DNA from: Megalopta genalis
Lineage: Eukaryota; Arthropoda; Insecta; Hymenoptera; Halictidae
Reading direction: 5' to 3'
Length of the DNA: 64,000 bases
Assembly (NCBI RefSeq): GCF_051020955.1
Contig: NC_135021.1
Coordinates: 15,047,962 to 15,111,961 of the forward strand
The notes beneath the pieces are model-generated. The model ran no database searches. It worked only from the letters and a program-made list of their open reading frames with translations, and had not been told where the DNA came from. This document shows, in pieces, positions 1 to 9,890 of the stretch. A program made the translations under genes and the position numbers. The number at the start of each line of letters is the position of its first letter. Position 1 is the first letter of the stretch.

Positions 1-54
1 TTATATTCGATAAATTGTTCAAAATTCGTGACTAAATTTTAACTTCGACGTGTG

Positions 55-144
55 AAAAGGAAGATAAAAATCGTGAAGGAATAGAAATATTCTTCGTCGT
101 AAGAATTGTCTAGACTTAATGTATCTTCGAGTGCAAAGGGTTAA
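55..144 (+). mobile_element. 3' end fragment of TTAA-type MITE (family B)
   Basis: The end reads CTTCGAGTGCAAAGGGTTAA, the same terminus as the complete copies at 5986-6233 and 50021-50278. The upstream part (AATAGAAAT ... GTCTAGA) matches the corresponding part of the decayed copy at 3251-3427. No matching 5' terminus is seen, so this is a truncated copy or the window cuts it. TTAA ends suggest piggyBac-type mobilisation; that part is inference. Confidence 0.55.
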
Positions 145-2022
145 GCATAAATACATTGCTCGAAGAATGTCCAAGAGTCTAGTTCGCTGCAAAATTAGAG
201 CTTATCTTCGAGACTGTCATTAAATTGCCGGAAAAGTTTCGTGCCTTCGTGGACACTCGCAAAGCGATGAAAAGGTAAATTGCTCCATTTTCGACAATTA
301 AATGAAAATAAATTGCTGTAACATCGGGAACAACAGAAAGGCTAATAAGTCTGCGAGAAATATCTCTCGAAATATGTTTTGAATAATTGCAGAATAAAGC
401 TCGGAATTGTTTTGTAAACATCGTAAGTTGTCACAAATATTTCGGAATGGCTGGAAGCTTCGAAAGAAATGTTTATACAAAAGCTGCTCAATATAAAAAG
501 ATTATATCAACAATTTGTTCATCCGTACAATGGTGGAGGACATTTCAAAGTTCAACTAGATTTTATAAAGATCAGAACCTGTCGTCCGAGAGTTAAACAA
601 TAACAGTGCGATTATTTTGATCGTCAATGCTCTAACAATTCCTTAGGTGTCGCTTACTCGATCCACACCGTTCTCTCGATCAAATTGAATCCAGTATGAA
701 CTCGCACTTAGCCGAAAACGGAGCAAGCTTTCGGTCCAAGCAGCTCGCGAGAGAAAAAGTTCCTGAAACGGAGACCCAAGCGAATTTGCCTAACTAATAG
801 AAACCGGAGGGTCGCCACCGGGATTCTTCTTTATCAGCCGCTCATCCTGCGCTTCCTCCGCGAGGCAGCAAAAGGCGGAGCGCGGCTCGTAGGAGGAAGC
901 ATTCGGTGAATTGAATTATTTAAAGGCCGCGCAAGAACAGGCGCCTTTTATGAGTGTCCCACACAATGGCGTCCTTTGTGGGCCGGTGCTGCTGGTGGTA
1001 CACGTGTTGCGTACACGCGCTCGCGCACGCGGGCGCGGGGCCCGCTCTCGTCGCGGCGCGCCGCGCCGCGCCGTGAATGTGCTAATAATGAAGGTAAATT
1101 TGTTCCGAGGAGTCATTAATTAAAGTATTTTGTAACAAGCCGCGGGAGAACGGCGTCGCCGCCGAGGTCTACGACTGACAGCCACCCTCCGGTCGCGATT
1201 CCGCGACGGATTTTCCGCAGCCACCCCGACATAAACAGGTTTCCGCGCGTTGATACGCGGCGTGGCGCGGCGCTGCGCGTTGCACAAGAGCCCGAGACGC
1301 GAATAGAGGCGACTTGGAAAGCGTGAGGTAGCGAGCAATGCCACGGCACAGCAGCCAGCATAAATAAAGGTGGCGATCATAGAATTGCTAATGTTTCAAA
1401 GAGAGATATTATTCTTTTCAGAAGATGACAGGGCATGCGACTGACTCGGCGAGAGAGCTTTCAGAGGGTTCGGGGCTGAAGAACGGAATACGTCGCGAAA
1501 GAGGACAGAAGCCCGGGGACAGAAGTCGGTGGCGCGGTTGGATGATGGTTGTCGGGTGGCCGGGGCTCTGGCGCCTTTTCTCTCTCTTTCCCTCTGTATC
1601 GTCTCGCCTCCTCCATTACCCCCCTCCCTCCCCCCACCTCCTCTGTTTACAGCGACTTTGCCGGATTCGCGTGTATAAGTCCATACAGTCGGACCCTGGC
1701 ACTCGCCATACTTATATATTACTCGCTGAGACGCGAGGCTGCCCCTATACGAACGTCGTTGCACGCGTCCGTACACAAAACCGGCGTCCAGGTCTGCGTG
1801 AATACGTATACATTATGTGTCTATACAAAACAACCAGCCAGCACCAGTAATTCAAAGGCCCCCATTCAAGCCTCCATCTCTCTATTCTTGCTCTTACATT
1901 TGTAAACCATTTCGTTTGCCCCCTTCCTCGCTCGACCGTGTATACTAATAACTAATAAGGAACGGTCTCTGCTCGGACCTTTAGCCGAGTGCCGAGCCGT
2001 CGTTCCATGCCGAGACAGAGTC
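145..2022. other. Non-coding stretch with GC-rich island
   Basis: No recognisable gene. The first 700 bases are AT-rich. From about 830 to 1700 the sequence becomes strongly GC- and CpG-rich, including a run of CGCGC-type sequence near 1015-1075 and a CT-rich tract near 1580-1650. Several ORFs of 60-141 codons occur on both strands here but overlap in antisense and show no family signature, which is what GC-rich DNA gives by chance. A paired Sox-type site lies at 963-979 and is listed separately. Confidence 0.6.
958..982. promoter_or_regulatory. Candidate paired Sox/TCF-type binding site
   Basis: Two HMG-box type cores face each other: ACAATG at 963-968 and CTTTGT (reverse complement ACAAAG) at 974-979, separated by five bases, inside an imperfect palindrome with CCCACA and TGTGGG arms. 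Group E Sox proteins are known to bind inverted pairs of this kind with short spacers. The flanking sequence also has TTTATG (caudal/AbdB-like) at about 947. Site function is inference; short motifs like these also arise by chance. Confidence 0.25.
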
Positions 2023-2025
2023 CGC

Positions 2026-2074
<49 letters not shown>

Positions 2075-2088
2075 AGAGAGACAGAGAG
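2023..2088. repeat. GA microsatellite
   Basis: A run of GA dinucleotides interrupted by GACAGAG and CGCGAG. It explains the serine/leucine-rich antisense reading frames over this stretch, which should not be taken as proteins. Confidence 0.95.
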
Positions 2089-2562
2089 GCACTGGCCTCA
2101 TTACCGGAGAACGCGAACGCGGAAAATAACGGCTTTGATATTGTCTCTCCGACTCGGTGCCCGGAGTAATGGACAATGAAGATCGTATAAAGTGATTCAA
2201 AGAACGTCGCGATCCAGCTGCGCGAGATATCAGACACACTGCCGAGCCGAGCGCGGGCTTTAACCGCGTGGACAATAAGGCCGGAATGAAAGCGGCGGAA
2301 TAATCTTCGCCGGCTGAATTAATCTTCATTCCGAACCGCGCGACCGTGTAACGCTGTTAAAATATTGGCCGACAAGGCGGCCTCCTCTTCCGCTCCTTTT
2401 CCTCCCGATCGCTGTTTTCCGATCTTCTCGCACCCTTTAGCCCCTACTTTCGCGATACTGCCTAGCTCGCTCGCTCGTTCGTATCTCGACTACGCCGCGA
2501 CCGCTATCCTAACAATTGCACTCTCGGCAGTTGCTACACCGCTGGACGAATTAATAATTACC

Positions 2563-2662
2563 GTGGAATCTCGTTTAGAGACACGCCGAACTATCCTTTC
2601 ATTTGTTCCGGTAAGAGAGATCGATGTTCCGATAGTAGACCTTCGGAAGGTTGTACCGTGAT
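2563..2662. mobile_element. Degenerate pogo/Tigger-like terminus
   Basis: GTGGAATCTCGTTTAGAG followed by a TTTGTTCCGGTAAG segment parallels the terminus at 3486 onward (GTAGAACCTCGTTTATCTG ... TTTGTTCCGATAAG). The CAGTAGAACCTCGTTTATC-type end is typical of pogo/Tigger members of the Tc1/mariner superfamily. Only one end is visible, so this is a fragment. Confidence 0.4.
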
Positions 2663-2742
2663 CAACTATATTTCTTTTGTATGTCTTATTCTTTCTTCAA
2701 GATTGCTGCCGTAAGTGCTGTTCGCTGTTCCTCGTCAATTAT

Positions 2743-2868
2743 AGTGAATTCTTCCTAATTGACGCTCAGATTGTGCACAAAAATGGACAATTTGGGAAGA
2801 GGAGGTACTATTACCAGAGCCTTGCGGCTCGTTTTTGTAGTTACCGATTGTCAATAATTGTTACGTCA
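2743..2868 (+). mobile_element. Half copy of foldback MITE (CAGTAATGTCTCCC family)
   Basis: TTCTTCCTAATTGACGCTCAG, then the TGGACAATTTGGGAAGAGGAG core and the CCTTGCGGCTCGTTTTTGTAG segment, match the left arm of the complete element at 41191-41410. The right arm is missing, so the foldback partner has been lost. The left terminus is mutated (GAATTCTTCC instead of CAGTAATGTCTCCC). Confidence 0.65.
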
Positions 2869-3250
2869 ACTATGTCTATGGTTTCTTTTTATATTTATGT
2901 GTTCTTCTAGTTTTAAGTTTTTATATTTTATCTGTTCTTTTGTGAACGCCACATTATTATTACTTTTATTCACTGTGACAAAGGATTTATACCGTCGATA
3001 AATAAAGTTATCATTCTTATTATGATTATTGTAGAAGATACTGTAATAATGAATGAAATAATAATCGCACTCGAAGATTCTTTGAATTCCAAAACTCTCG
3101 ATTTTTATAACAAATAATTTTTATAATAACTTCATGATAAGTAATACTCGCTTTTTCTTCCCTTTTCTCGTGTAAAACTGAACACTTTTATCGCCATACT
3201 TGAATTTTGAACAGTTTCTTAAACACAAACAGTGGCGTAAAAATAGTCTG

Positions 3251-3427
3251 ACCGTTTGCACTCGAATGGCGACACTGAGGCACCAATAAAATTGATTATA
3301 CTGTAAATCCAAATAATTTTCATATTATTAAATTTCCCTTTTTTCTTGCTTTGAAAAAGAATAGAAATCTTCTGGGTCGGAAGAAATGTCTAGAATTCTA
3401 GAGTTAAAATATCTTCCAGTGCAAAGT
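3251..3427 (+). mobile_element. Decayed TTAA-type MITE (family B)
   Basis: TTTGCACTCGAATGGCGACACTGAGGCACC-type start and a TTCCAGTGCAAAG end correspond to both termini of the family seen intact at 50021-50278. Both outer TTAA sites are lost and the interior is diverged and shorter (about 177 bp). Confidence 0.55.
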
Positions 3428-3485
3428 TGATGAAATCGATTTGTTGCCTCAGAGTCGCTGTACAAGTCCATAAGGTTAATAATCG

Positions 3486-3868
3486 CAGTAGAACCTCGTT
3501 TATCTGAACGACGATTAGAACAATAAAGGCTCGCTAAGCATCGCTACCTCGAGCTTTCGTTTGTTCCGATAAGGAAACTCGGTATCCGGATAATAGAGAA
3601 TCCTACGTACCTCAGAATTGAATATACATATAATGCACAGTATAAGTGATAGTAAATTGGACCGTGGTTCGTATGATAGAGGCTAGGATAACGGATAGTA
3701 CAGATTCTACCGCAGTTCGGACACGCAGGCGCAATGTACCCCCTATCTATGCACTTCGGAGTTCTCCTTCTATATAACTGATCGTAAGTTGGAATGTAAA
3801 CGGAATGCACTGTAATTCGTATAATAGAGGTTCAGCCAAACAAGGTTCGTATAAACGAGGTTCCACCG
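3486..3868. mobile_element. pogo/Tigger-like non-autonomous element
   Basis: The left end starts CAGTAGAACCTCGTTTATCT and the right end, on the other strand, starts CGGTGGAACCTCGTTTATAC, so the two are imperfect terminal inverted repeats of about 25 bp. Internal copies of a GTATAATAGAGGTT motif occur near 3815-3830 and in variant form near 3670. Termini of this type belong to pogo/Tigger elements. There is no transposase ORF in the 383 bp, so the copy would have needed enzyme from elsewhere. Confidence 0.6.
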
Positions 3869-4156
3869 TGGATATTCGAGTGGGTGTCCAGCGATGTAGT
3901 GATTGCCGGCAAATAGATTTTCCGAGATTGCTATCTCCTTTCTCTCATGAAGTCACATTGTACCGTAGAACCGGTGAAGTCGAACTTCTAGAAGGCACTA
4001 AATACCGCGCACAATTGCTGTCCACTTAAGCGGTACGTTTCTTGTCCGGTTAAAGTGTCGCTTTCTATCCTAACCGCTTTTTAACACTCACTATTGGAAG
4101 CGTTGAAACGTGACTCATAACTCATAACGTTATATCATATCGGTCGGCTGGTATCA

Positions 4157-4264
4157 CATCTCTCTGACGGTTCTACGAGTCTGCGAAGTTTTATCAAAAG
4201 TGCAACGATGGTTGCGTGTCGTCCTTTGTCAACGCTTATTTCTCTACCTCGAACTTGTCCAGAG
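4157..4264 (+). repeat. 107-bp direct repeat, copy 1
   Basis: A segment beginning CATCTCTCTGACGGTTCTAC and ending near CTTGTCCAGAG recurs almost unchanged 573 bases downstream (4730-4837). Only a handful of substitutions separate the two copies, while the sequences on either side do not align. It is not part of any other repeat family I can see here. Confidence 0.8.
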
Positions 4265-4554
4265 CCTCATACTCTGGTAGAAACAACTTCCCGAAATGTA
4301 GATTGGGCTAGCAACCCTTCTATCGAACCTTTGCACTCGGGAGCCATTTTAAAGCTAAATCTACCGATCAGGCCAAAATGGCCGTTTTCGCATTCTCCAT
4401 TTTATAGTCGATGAAATCGAAGACTCGTTCGACAGGGAATGATTGAATTTTCTGATTGAAATTTCTTAAACCATGCACACATTGTGATAAAAATCCTGAA
4501 ATGTCTACATAGATTCAGTCCTGTCGATCATGCAGAGTAACATTTGTTAGTCGC

Positions 4555-4706
4555 TTTTAGTGTTTACTCTAAATCGAACGTACAAACAACAGTTACACGT
4601 TTAACAAAATTTAAAACGTAAACGAATTTGATCATTTCAAAATTATTTTGGAACGTAACAATTTATAGTGGTGCCTCGGGGTCATCGTTCCTGTGCAAAG
4701 GGTTAA
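4555..4706 (-). mobile_element. Partial TTAA-type MITE (family B), reversed
   Basis: Read on the minus strand it starts TTAACCCTTTGCAC, continues with a GAGGCACCACTATAAATTG-like segment and the ACGTTCCAAAATAATTTT segment that follow the 5' terminus in the intact copies at 5986 and 50021. The other terminus is not recognisable. Confidence 0.5.
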
Positions 4707-4729
4707 ATGTTCATCCCTTTGACGATGCG

Positions 4730-4837
4730 CATCTCTCTGACGATTCTACGAGTCTGCGAAGTTTTATCAAAAGTGCGACGATGGTTGCGTGTCGTCCTTT
4801 GTCAACGCTTATCTTTCTATCTCGAACTTGTCCAGAG
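4730..4837 (+). repeat. 107-bp direct repeat, copy 2
   Basis: Near-identical partner of 4157-4264, starting CATCTCTCTGACGATTCTAC. The two copies bracket a partial family-B MITE, so a local duplication or ectopic recombination is plausible. Confidence 0.8.
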
Positions 4838-5319
4838 TTATTTCGGTAAAGATTTACCATTTTCTGTTTCTAGATACCGCGAAACGTTTCATTCTTTTCC
4901 ACAGTATAATCTGACGCTGTAAGTGAAATTTCATTCGTCGACGCCAATTGTACAGTTAAAGTGGATGAAGCATCGTCCTAGGATTCCTTCCGCAATCATT
5001 CTCGAGGAATTTACGAGGGCCAATGATTTTCTTTTCCTCAATAAACCCGACACAAAGATTATTTAGATCATATTGATAACAAATAAGATCTCGGTTAACG
5101 GTTTTAAGGGTAATTCATTAAGAAATGAAAAATATACAGTTGCGAATCATTGCGTTTTAGAAGACTATTAATTAACCACCGAGACTGGTGGTGGAAGCGT
5201 TAACGAGCGCGTATCAGATCTCTCGCTTTTTTGCGGCAGTGACGAATTACGAGCTTTTGACGAAGTGAAAGTATCACTTCCTTCACGCAGCTTTACCATT
5301 CTCTCAAATATGTGGAGGA

Positions 5320-5460
5320 ACTAATGAAGTTGTTCAATAATTTCCTGGAGAAATTGAATCCTAATTACCGCGGCGGCGAGATAAATACTCGAGCAGGGTT
5401 AATCACCGAATAAATAATAATAAAGCTATCCGGCCTTTTCAGTTAATCCCTTGCACTATA
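5320..5460. promoter_or_regulatory. Candidate conserved non-coding element
   Basis: A non-repetitive stretch with clusters of homeodomain-type cores (TAATTA, AATAAA) interleaved with GC-rich blocks such as CCGCGGCGGCGAG. This texture resembles insect developmental enhancers, but nothing in a single sequence proves constraint. Low confidence. Confidence 0.15.
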
Positions 5461-5632
5461 ACGAGTCGGACGAGGATATCATACAGAATCTACTAAATAT
5501 GAATGTTATTAATTCCTTCTAATTAGGGTAAGTCCGGGAGAGTTCGACCACTTTTTGCTGTGGTCTCTCAGAATTTTATTCTATTAACCGAATAACAGCA
5601 ATATCTAAGTATTTTAACATATATATGATAAT

Positions 5633-5641
5633 ATATTAATA

Positions 5642-5726
<85 letters not shown>
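5633..5726. repeat. AAT trinucleotide microsatellite
   Basis: About thirty AAT units in a nearly pure run, flanked by further AT-rich sequence. Confidence 0.97.
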
Positions 5727-5985
5727 TTTTAATAATATAAATAATATTTTGCGTCAAATTAAAATATATATACTACCATTTTCAAGGAAATAATGAAAAT
5801 ACTGTAAGTGGCGAGAGCAACCTCGAAAAATAACCTTGGCTGTAACTTACAAAAAGTATTATAAGTAAAAAAAGGAATTCTTATGTTATTTTTTCTTCGG
5901 CTTCCCACATAAATCACAAAAATTCTCATATTTGGAGCATCCCTCGTGATATGCCCATCGTGAGATGGCCTAATAGCATAAGGGA

Positions 5986-6233
5986 TTATCCCTTTGTACT
6001 CGAGCGGTGACTCTGAGGCACCACTAAAATTGTTATATCATATTCCAAGATAATTTTTATATTAACAAAGTTTACGTTTAAGAAATTGTTAAAGGCGTAA
6101 CTGTTGTACGAGTCACCACAAGACTCAATTTCATATGCATAAAATGCGCTTTGTCATATAAAATGGAAATACTATAAGTCAGAAAAATTATTTTAGGTTT
6201 ACGGTTAAAATAGCTTCGAGTGCAAAGGGTTAA
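5986..6233 (+). mobile_element. TTAA-type MITE (family B), near-complete
   Basis: Termini are CCCTTTGTACTCGAGCGG on the left and, reversed, CCCTTTGCACTCGAAGC on the right, forming a terminal inverted repeat of about 15 bp. The right flank is TTAA (6230-6233); the left has decayed to TTAT (5986-5989). The body of about 240 bp carries no ORF. TTAA duplication and CCCTT ends are the piggyBac superfamily hallmark; assignment beyond that is inference. Confidence 0.75.
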
Positions 6234-6536
6234 TACGGTAACCAGACGAGAAAATCGACAGCTATCCAGATAAAAATTAGTGAAAAATCTTTCATCTAAA
6301 TATCATAACATTCTACTCAGATGTCTTCTAGCAGAATTTACTTACAGCAGAATTTATGTATTTATGACAACGTACAATTTGTACAACTTGCACTATAATC
6401 TATTATACACGAATGTGATTCGTATCCTCTTCAAAATCAAAACAAAGTTTAAATCTTCTGTTATCACAATATCAGAACGAAACTAACTGTAAACAAGCGA
6501 TAAATATAAATTTGTCTCATTCTATTAAATACATTA

Positions 6537-6780
6537 TTAACCCTTTGCACTCGAGCGGTGACTCTGAGGCACCGCTGAAATTGTTATGTCATGTTCGAAG
6601 ATAATTTTTAAACTAACAAAGTTTAGATTTAAAAAATGGTTAAAAGCGCAACTGTTATACGAATCACCGCAGGATTCAAATTTCATGTGCATAAAATGCA
6701 CTTCGTCATGTAAAATGGAAATACTATGAGTCAGAAAAATTATTTCAACTTTACAGTTAAAATGGCTTCGAGTGCAGAAC
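6537..6780 (+). mobile_element. TTAA-type MITE (family B), right end damaged
   Basis: Left boundary TTAACCCTTTGCACTCGAGC is intact. The body aligns throughout with 5986-6233, lying only about 300 bp away in the same orientation. The right end stops at GCTTCGAGTGCA and lacks the AAGGGTTAA terminus, so the copy has lost its right inverted repeat. Confidence 0.75.
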
Positions 6781-7840
6781 AAAGTTCAAAACAAAGAAGC
6801 TCTGATCAACGCATCCGTGAAAAAAAGAATCCCGGTGCACGGGTTTAAGTAGCATCCTTTCCAGAAGGATTCCGGTTCGACGCCGTTCCTTTCCGATGAG
6901 AACAACGTAAATGTTGACGATGAACGGGTCGCATACTGATGCAGCAGCCGCTGCCATTCTTACAGCATGTGTGTACTACCGTTGTCTCTAAACCGACCAA
7001 TCCGCCGTCGCATTCCGCGATTTCACCGACGGAACATTTCCCTCGTGAATCACCAAAATAAAAGCGGTCGGCCAATCATCCCGCGAGCCTTCCGCGTGGC
7101 TCGCGTCCGCCGACAAAAAGCCCTTGCTCGTCGAGCTTTACGAGTGGCGATGCGCGCGAATAAATTTCTTTATTACTTCGCGGCGTGTCTTAATGAAATA
7201 CTTAATAACAGGATTGCGAGTGGCCGCGCGAGGCGGCTGGAAAACGCTCGCGGGACAATAAAAAGTTGCGCACGCGGCTCGGACGCGACCTGATTTCCTC
7301 GTTGTCGCGCGCGGGGATGGGTGATCCATGGGAAAAGAAGTTCGCGCGTAATTAGCGCCGTCTGCCCTGTCACCGCGAGGCTTCGAGAGGGATTACGTGC
7401 CCGCCCTGCAGATAGTTATCGGTCGCCGGATTAATGAGAATCGGTCTACCGGATTAGCGAGAACCAAGCCGATTATCCGGCCAGGGATCGTCGTGTTCCA
7501 CGTGTCAGCTATTCGAACGAGCACGCGAACGCCGAACCGATCCTCCGCCATAAAAAATAACGAATCATCGCGGTATAGCTTGCAGTTACGTCAGCTGTCG
7601 GGGATCGTTGGCCAGGGAGACGCTCGGGACTCGTCTCGCGGAGGTGTCCTTGGTGGACACCTGTCACTCCTGTCGGACAGCCTCACGGAACGATTATTAT
7701 TATTATTATGTCTTTATTGTGTCAGAGCTGCGCACAGAGGCGTTGCACGCGCTCTGGAATCGATGCAGGCATTTTCTTTAACATCGATAGCCTGCTACGC
7801 GAAATTAAAGGACGCCGAGCGATCGTTTCTGCGTGACGGG
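6781..7840. other. Non-coding, CpG-rich, regulatory-like stretch
   Basis: No gene recognised. The 6990-7350 part is CpG-rich with AT-rich islets such as AATAAATTTCTTTATTAC and GGACAATAAAAAG, the latter resembling caudal/Abd-B type sites. Overlapping ORFs up to 159 codons occur on both strands without family features. I treat it as possible regulatory DNA only. Confidence 0.3.
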
Positions 7841-8191
7841 ATCGGAGGAACGTCGTTCTTCTGTGACTTCGTGTGAGGCGATCTTGAAGACGTTTTAATT
7901 CATTGAGAGTAAATAAACGAAATTGTAAAGAACAGCGAATTTTCAATATATTTTTTATTATCGGAGGAACGTCGTTCTTCTGTGACTTCGTGTATGGGGA
8001 TCTTGAAGACGTTTTAATTGATTGAGAGTAAATAAACGAAATTGTAAAGAACAGCGAATTTTCAATATATTTTTTATTATCGGAGGAACGTCGTTCATCT
8101 GTGACTTCGTGTGTGGGGATCTTGAAGACGTTTTAATTGATTGAGAGCAAATAAAAGAAATTGTAAAGAACAGCGAATTTACAATGTATTG
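7841..8191 (+). repeat. 119-bp tandem repeat, three copies
   Basis: Copies begin ATCGGAGGAACGTCGTTC at 7841, 7960 and 8079, giving an exact 119-base period. The first two differ at only a few positions; the third is slightly more diverged and degenerates after AACAGCGAATTTACAATG. No transposon terminus is evident in the unit. Confidence 0.95.
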
Positions 8192-9527
8192 TTTAAACAC
8201 GAAAACACCGTTTGGAAGCTCATTGTTTAAAAAAGAGTTCAATTTTTCATCAGGTCTTCGAGGGATGTTGTTGCACTTTCAGTGTCGACGATGGTTGATG
8301 AAAAAAATGTGTCTGTGGAATATTTCAGTGGATTCGAATCATAGCGAGTCACATTTTCGAAAATTTTGGCTACCGTCTTAGAATGTAATGTACATGTACA
8401 TGCTAAAATGTTAAAAAGACAAGTGAAACAAATTATAAAGTATACCCTTATAAAGGATTCCCTTCGGTTTTCATAAATAGCTTGACAAATGTCCATAAGT
8501 AGAATTATTACAAGAAAGTACTAGACGAATTATGACATAGTGGAGCTGATCGCATGTTTGAAGGTGCATCGTGAGCAGAAGAAATCGACTTGACTGTAAA
8601 TTACCTTAAAAATAAATTTGATCGGTAAAAAATACGCATGATATTAAACAGTAATATTCGTTGTTTATGATAATGAGAAAAATATGACTCACGCCACTAT
8701 GATTCTAACCAACTAATTTTTCGAAGAAATATGTTTCGTTAAAATCGATTTTCCTAACCTCTATAAGTACCCTTGTAAGTCCACGAGTGAAAAAGCGCGG
8801 ACTTCAGCCTTCACCCCGACAATAATTTTCCACATGTGATTCTAGGAGATCAAAGTTTAACAATAGCGTTCACTCGATTCCGTCAACTAGTGTCTAAATG
8901 TACATAGTGTAACACATAAATGTGTACAGTGGTGGAAAATGGCCACTTTTAGCGGATGCGGCACGCTTTCGCTTCTGTTAAGGGTTGAAGAGATCGCGAA
9001 AGGATGGAGGGGAAGGTGTCAACCCTCTTACCGGCGAAGGTCGATGGAATTTCAGAGCCGCGAGAGAAGATCGGCTGCTAAATTGGCGAAGGGCGAATGT
9101 GCCGGAGGCACACCCTCCCTCCTGCACGCCTCTCGCACCCCCTCGCCCGTTAGGGTGCAACGAGCGAGCCATCTCCCGGCCAGATTGACGTCAGACAGAG
9201 GAAACGGTCCCGCGCCTAGTGATTGTCATTTTCCGGCCTGCATCCGGACCGTATGCTTTTTCTCTGCTCGCGTTCCTCTCCTCTTCGCGACTACTTTTCA
9301 ATTATTTTTTCTGATCAGGTGCCACGGCACCGGCGTCTGTTCGCCGGACGTTTTTGTGCTCGCGATGATTACAGAGGCCTCCTCTATCGCCAATCGTCCC
9401 AGAGTCGACGACAAACGCTCTCTCGGACGAGGACCTAATCGACTTTTGCTAGGCCGGTGTCGTGAGGGCTGTCCGAGCGCGTGGATTTCCTTTTTCTGAT
9501 CGCTCGAGGACATGCTGTTGCACTGGG
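8192..9527. other. Non-coding stretch
   Basis: AT-rich up to about 8930, then GC-rich to 9500. A 186-codon plus-strand ORF (8939-9499) lies in the GC-rich part. It has no recognisable domain, is overlapped by antisense ORFs, and its composition follows local GC content, so I do not call it a gene. Confidence 0.5.
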
Positions 9528-9890
9528 AACTTGAAACGTTCGCGAGAGCACGTCTTGAGAGCTTCATTTCTTGACTACTGCTGAGGGTGAATTTTGAGAT
9601 TCGTTTTTTTTGACCAAATAGTATGGATTTTTTCTTTATTAAATTTTCAGGCATATTTGTACATATTTAGGCTGTGTTTATGAATTTTTATAAATCGCTA
9701 GCTTTTACATGAAAAACTTAAGGAAGCCTTCGCGAGTGCGCCTTTTGAAAGCGCCATTTCTCGACTGCTGGATTTTGTGAATTTTTGTCGAGCAAACTGA
9801 ACGAGATATTTTTTTGAAAATTTGCAGGCTTGGTTGTATATATTTATGCTACGTGTTTGGATTTTTATACAGTGTCGTTGTTAAAACTGT
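9528..9890 (+). repeat. Diverged tandem duplication of about 195 bp
   Basis: The sequence around TTCGCGAGAGCACGTCTTGA, CATTTCTTGACTACTG and TTTATGAATTTTTATA (9538-9695) recurs in diverged form as TTCGCGAGTGCGCCTTTTGA, CATTTCTCGACTGCTG and TTTGGATTTTTATA (9729-9875). Two copies, head to tail, clearly older than the 119-bp and 185-bp arrays elsewhere in the window. Confidence 0.65.

Noticed and set aside
8939..9499. 186-codon plus-strand ORF
   Set aside because: Arg/Ser/Pro-rich composition follows GC content and antisense ORFs overlap it; no family features.
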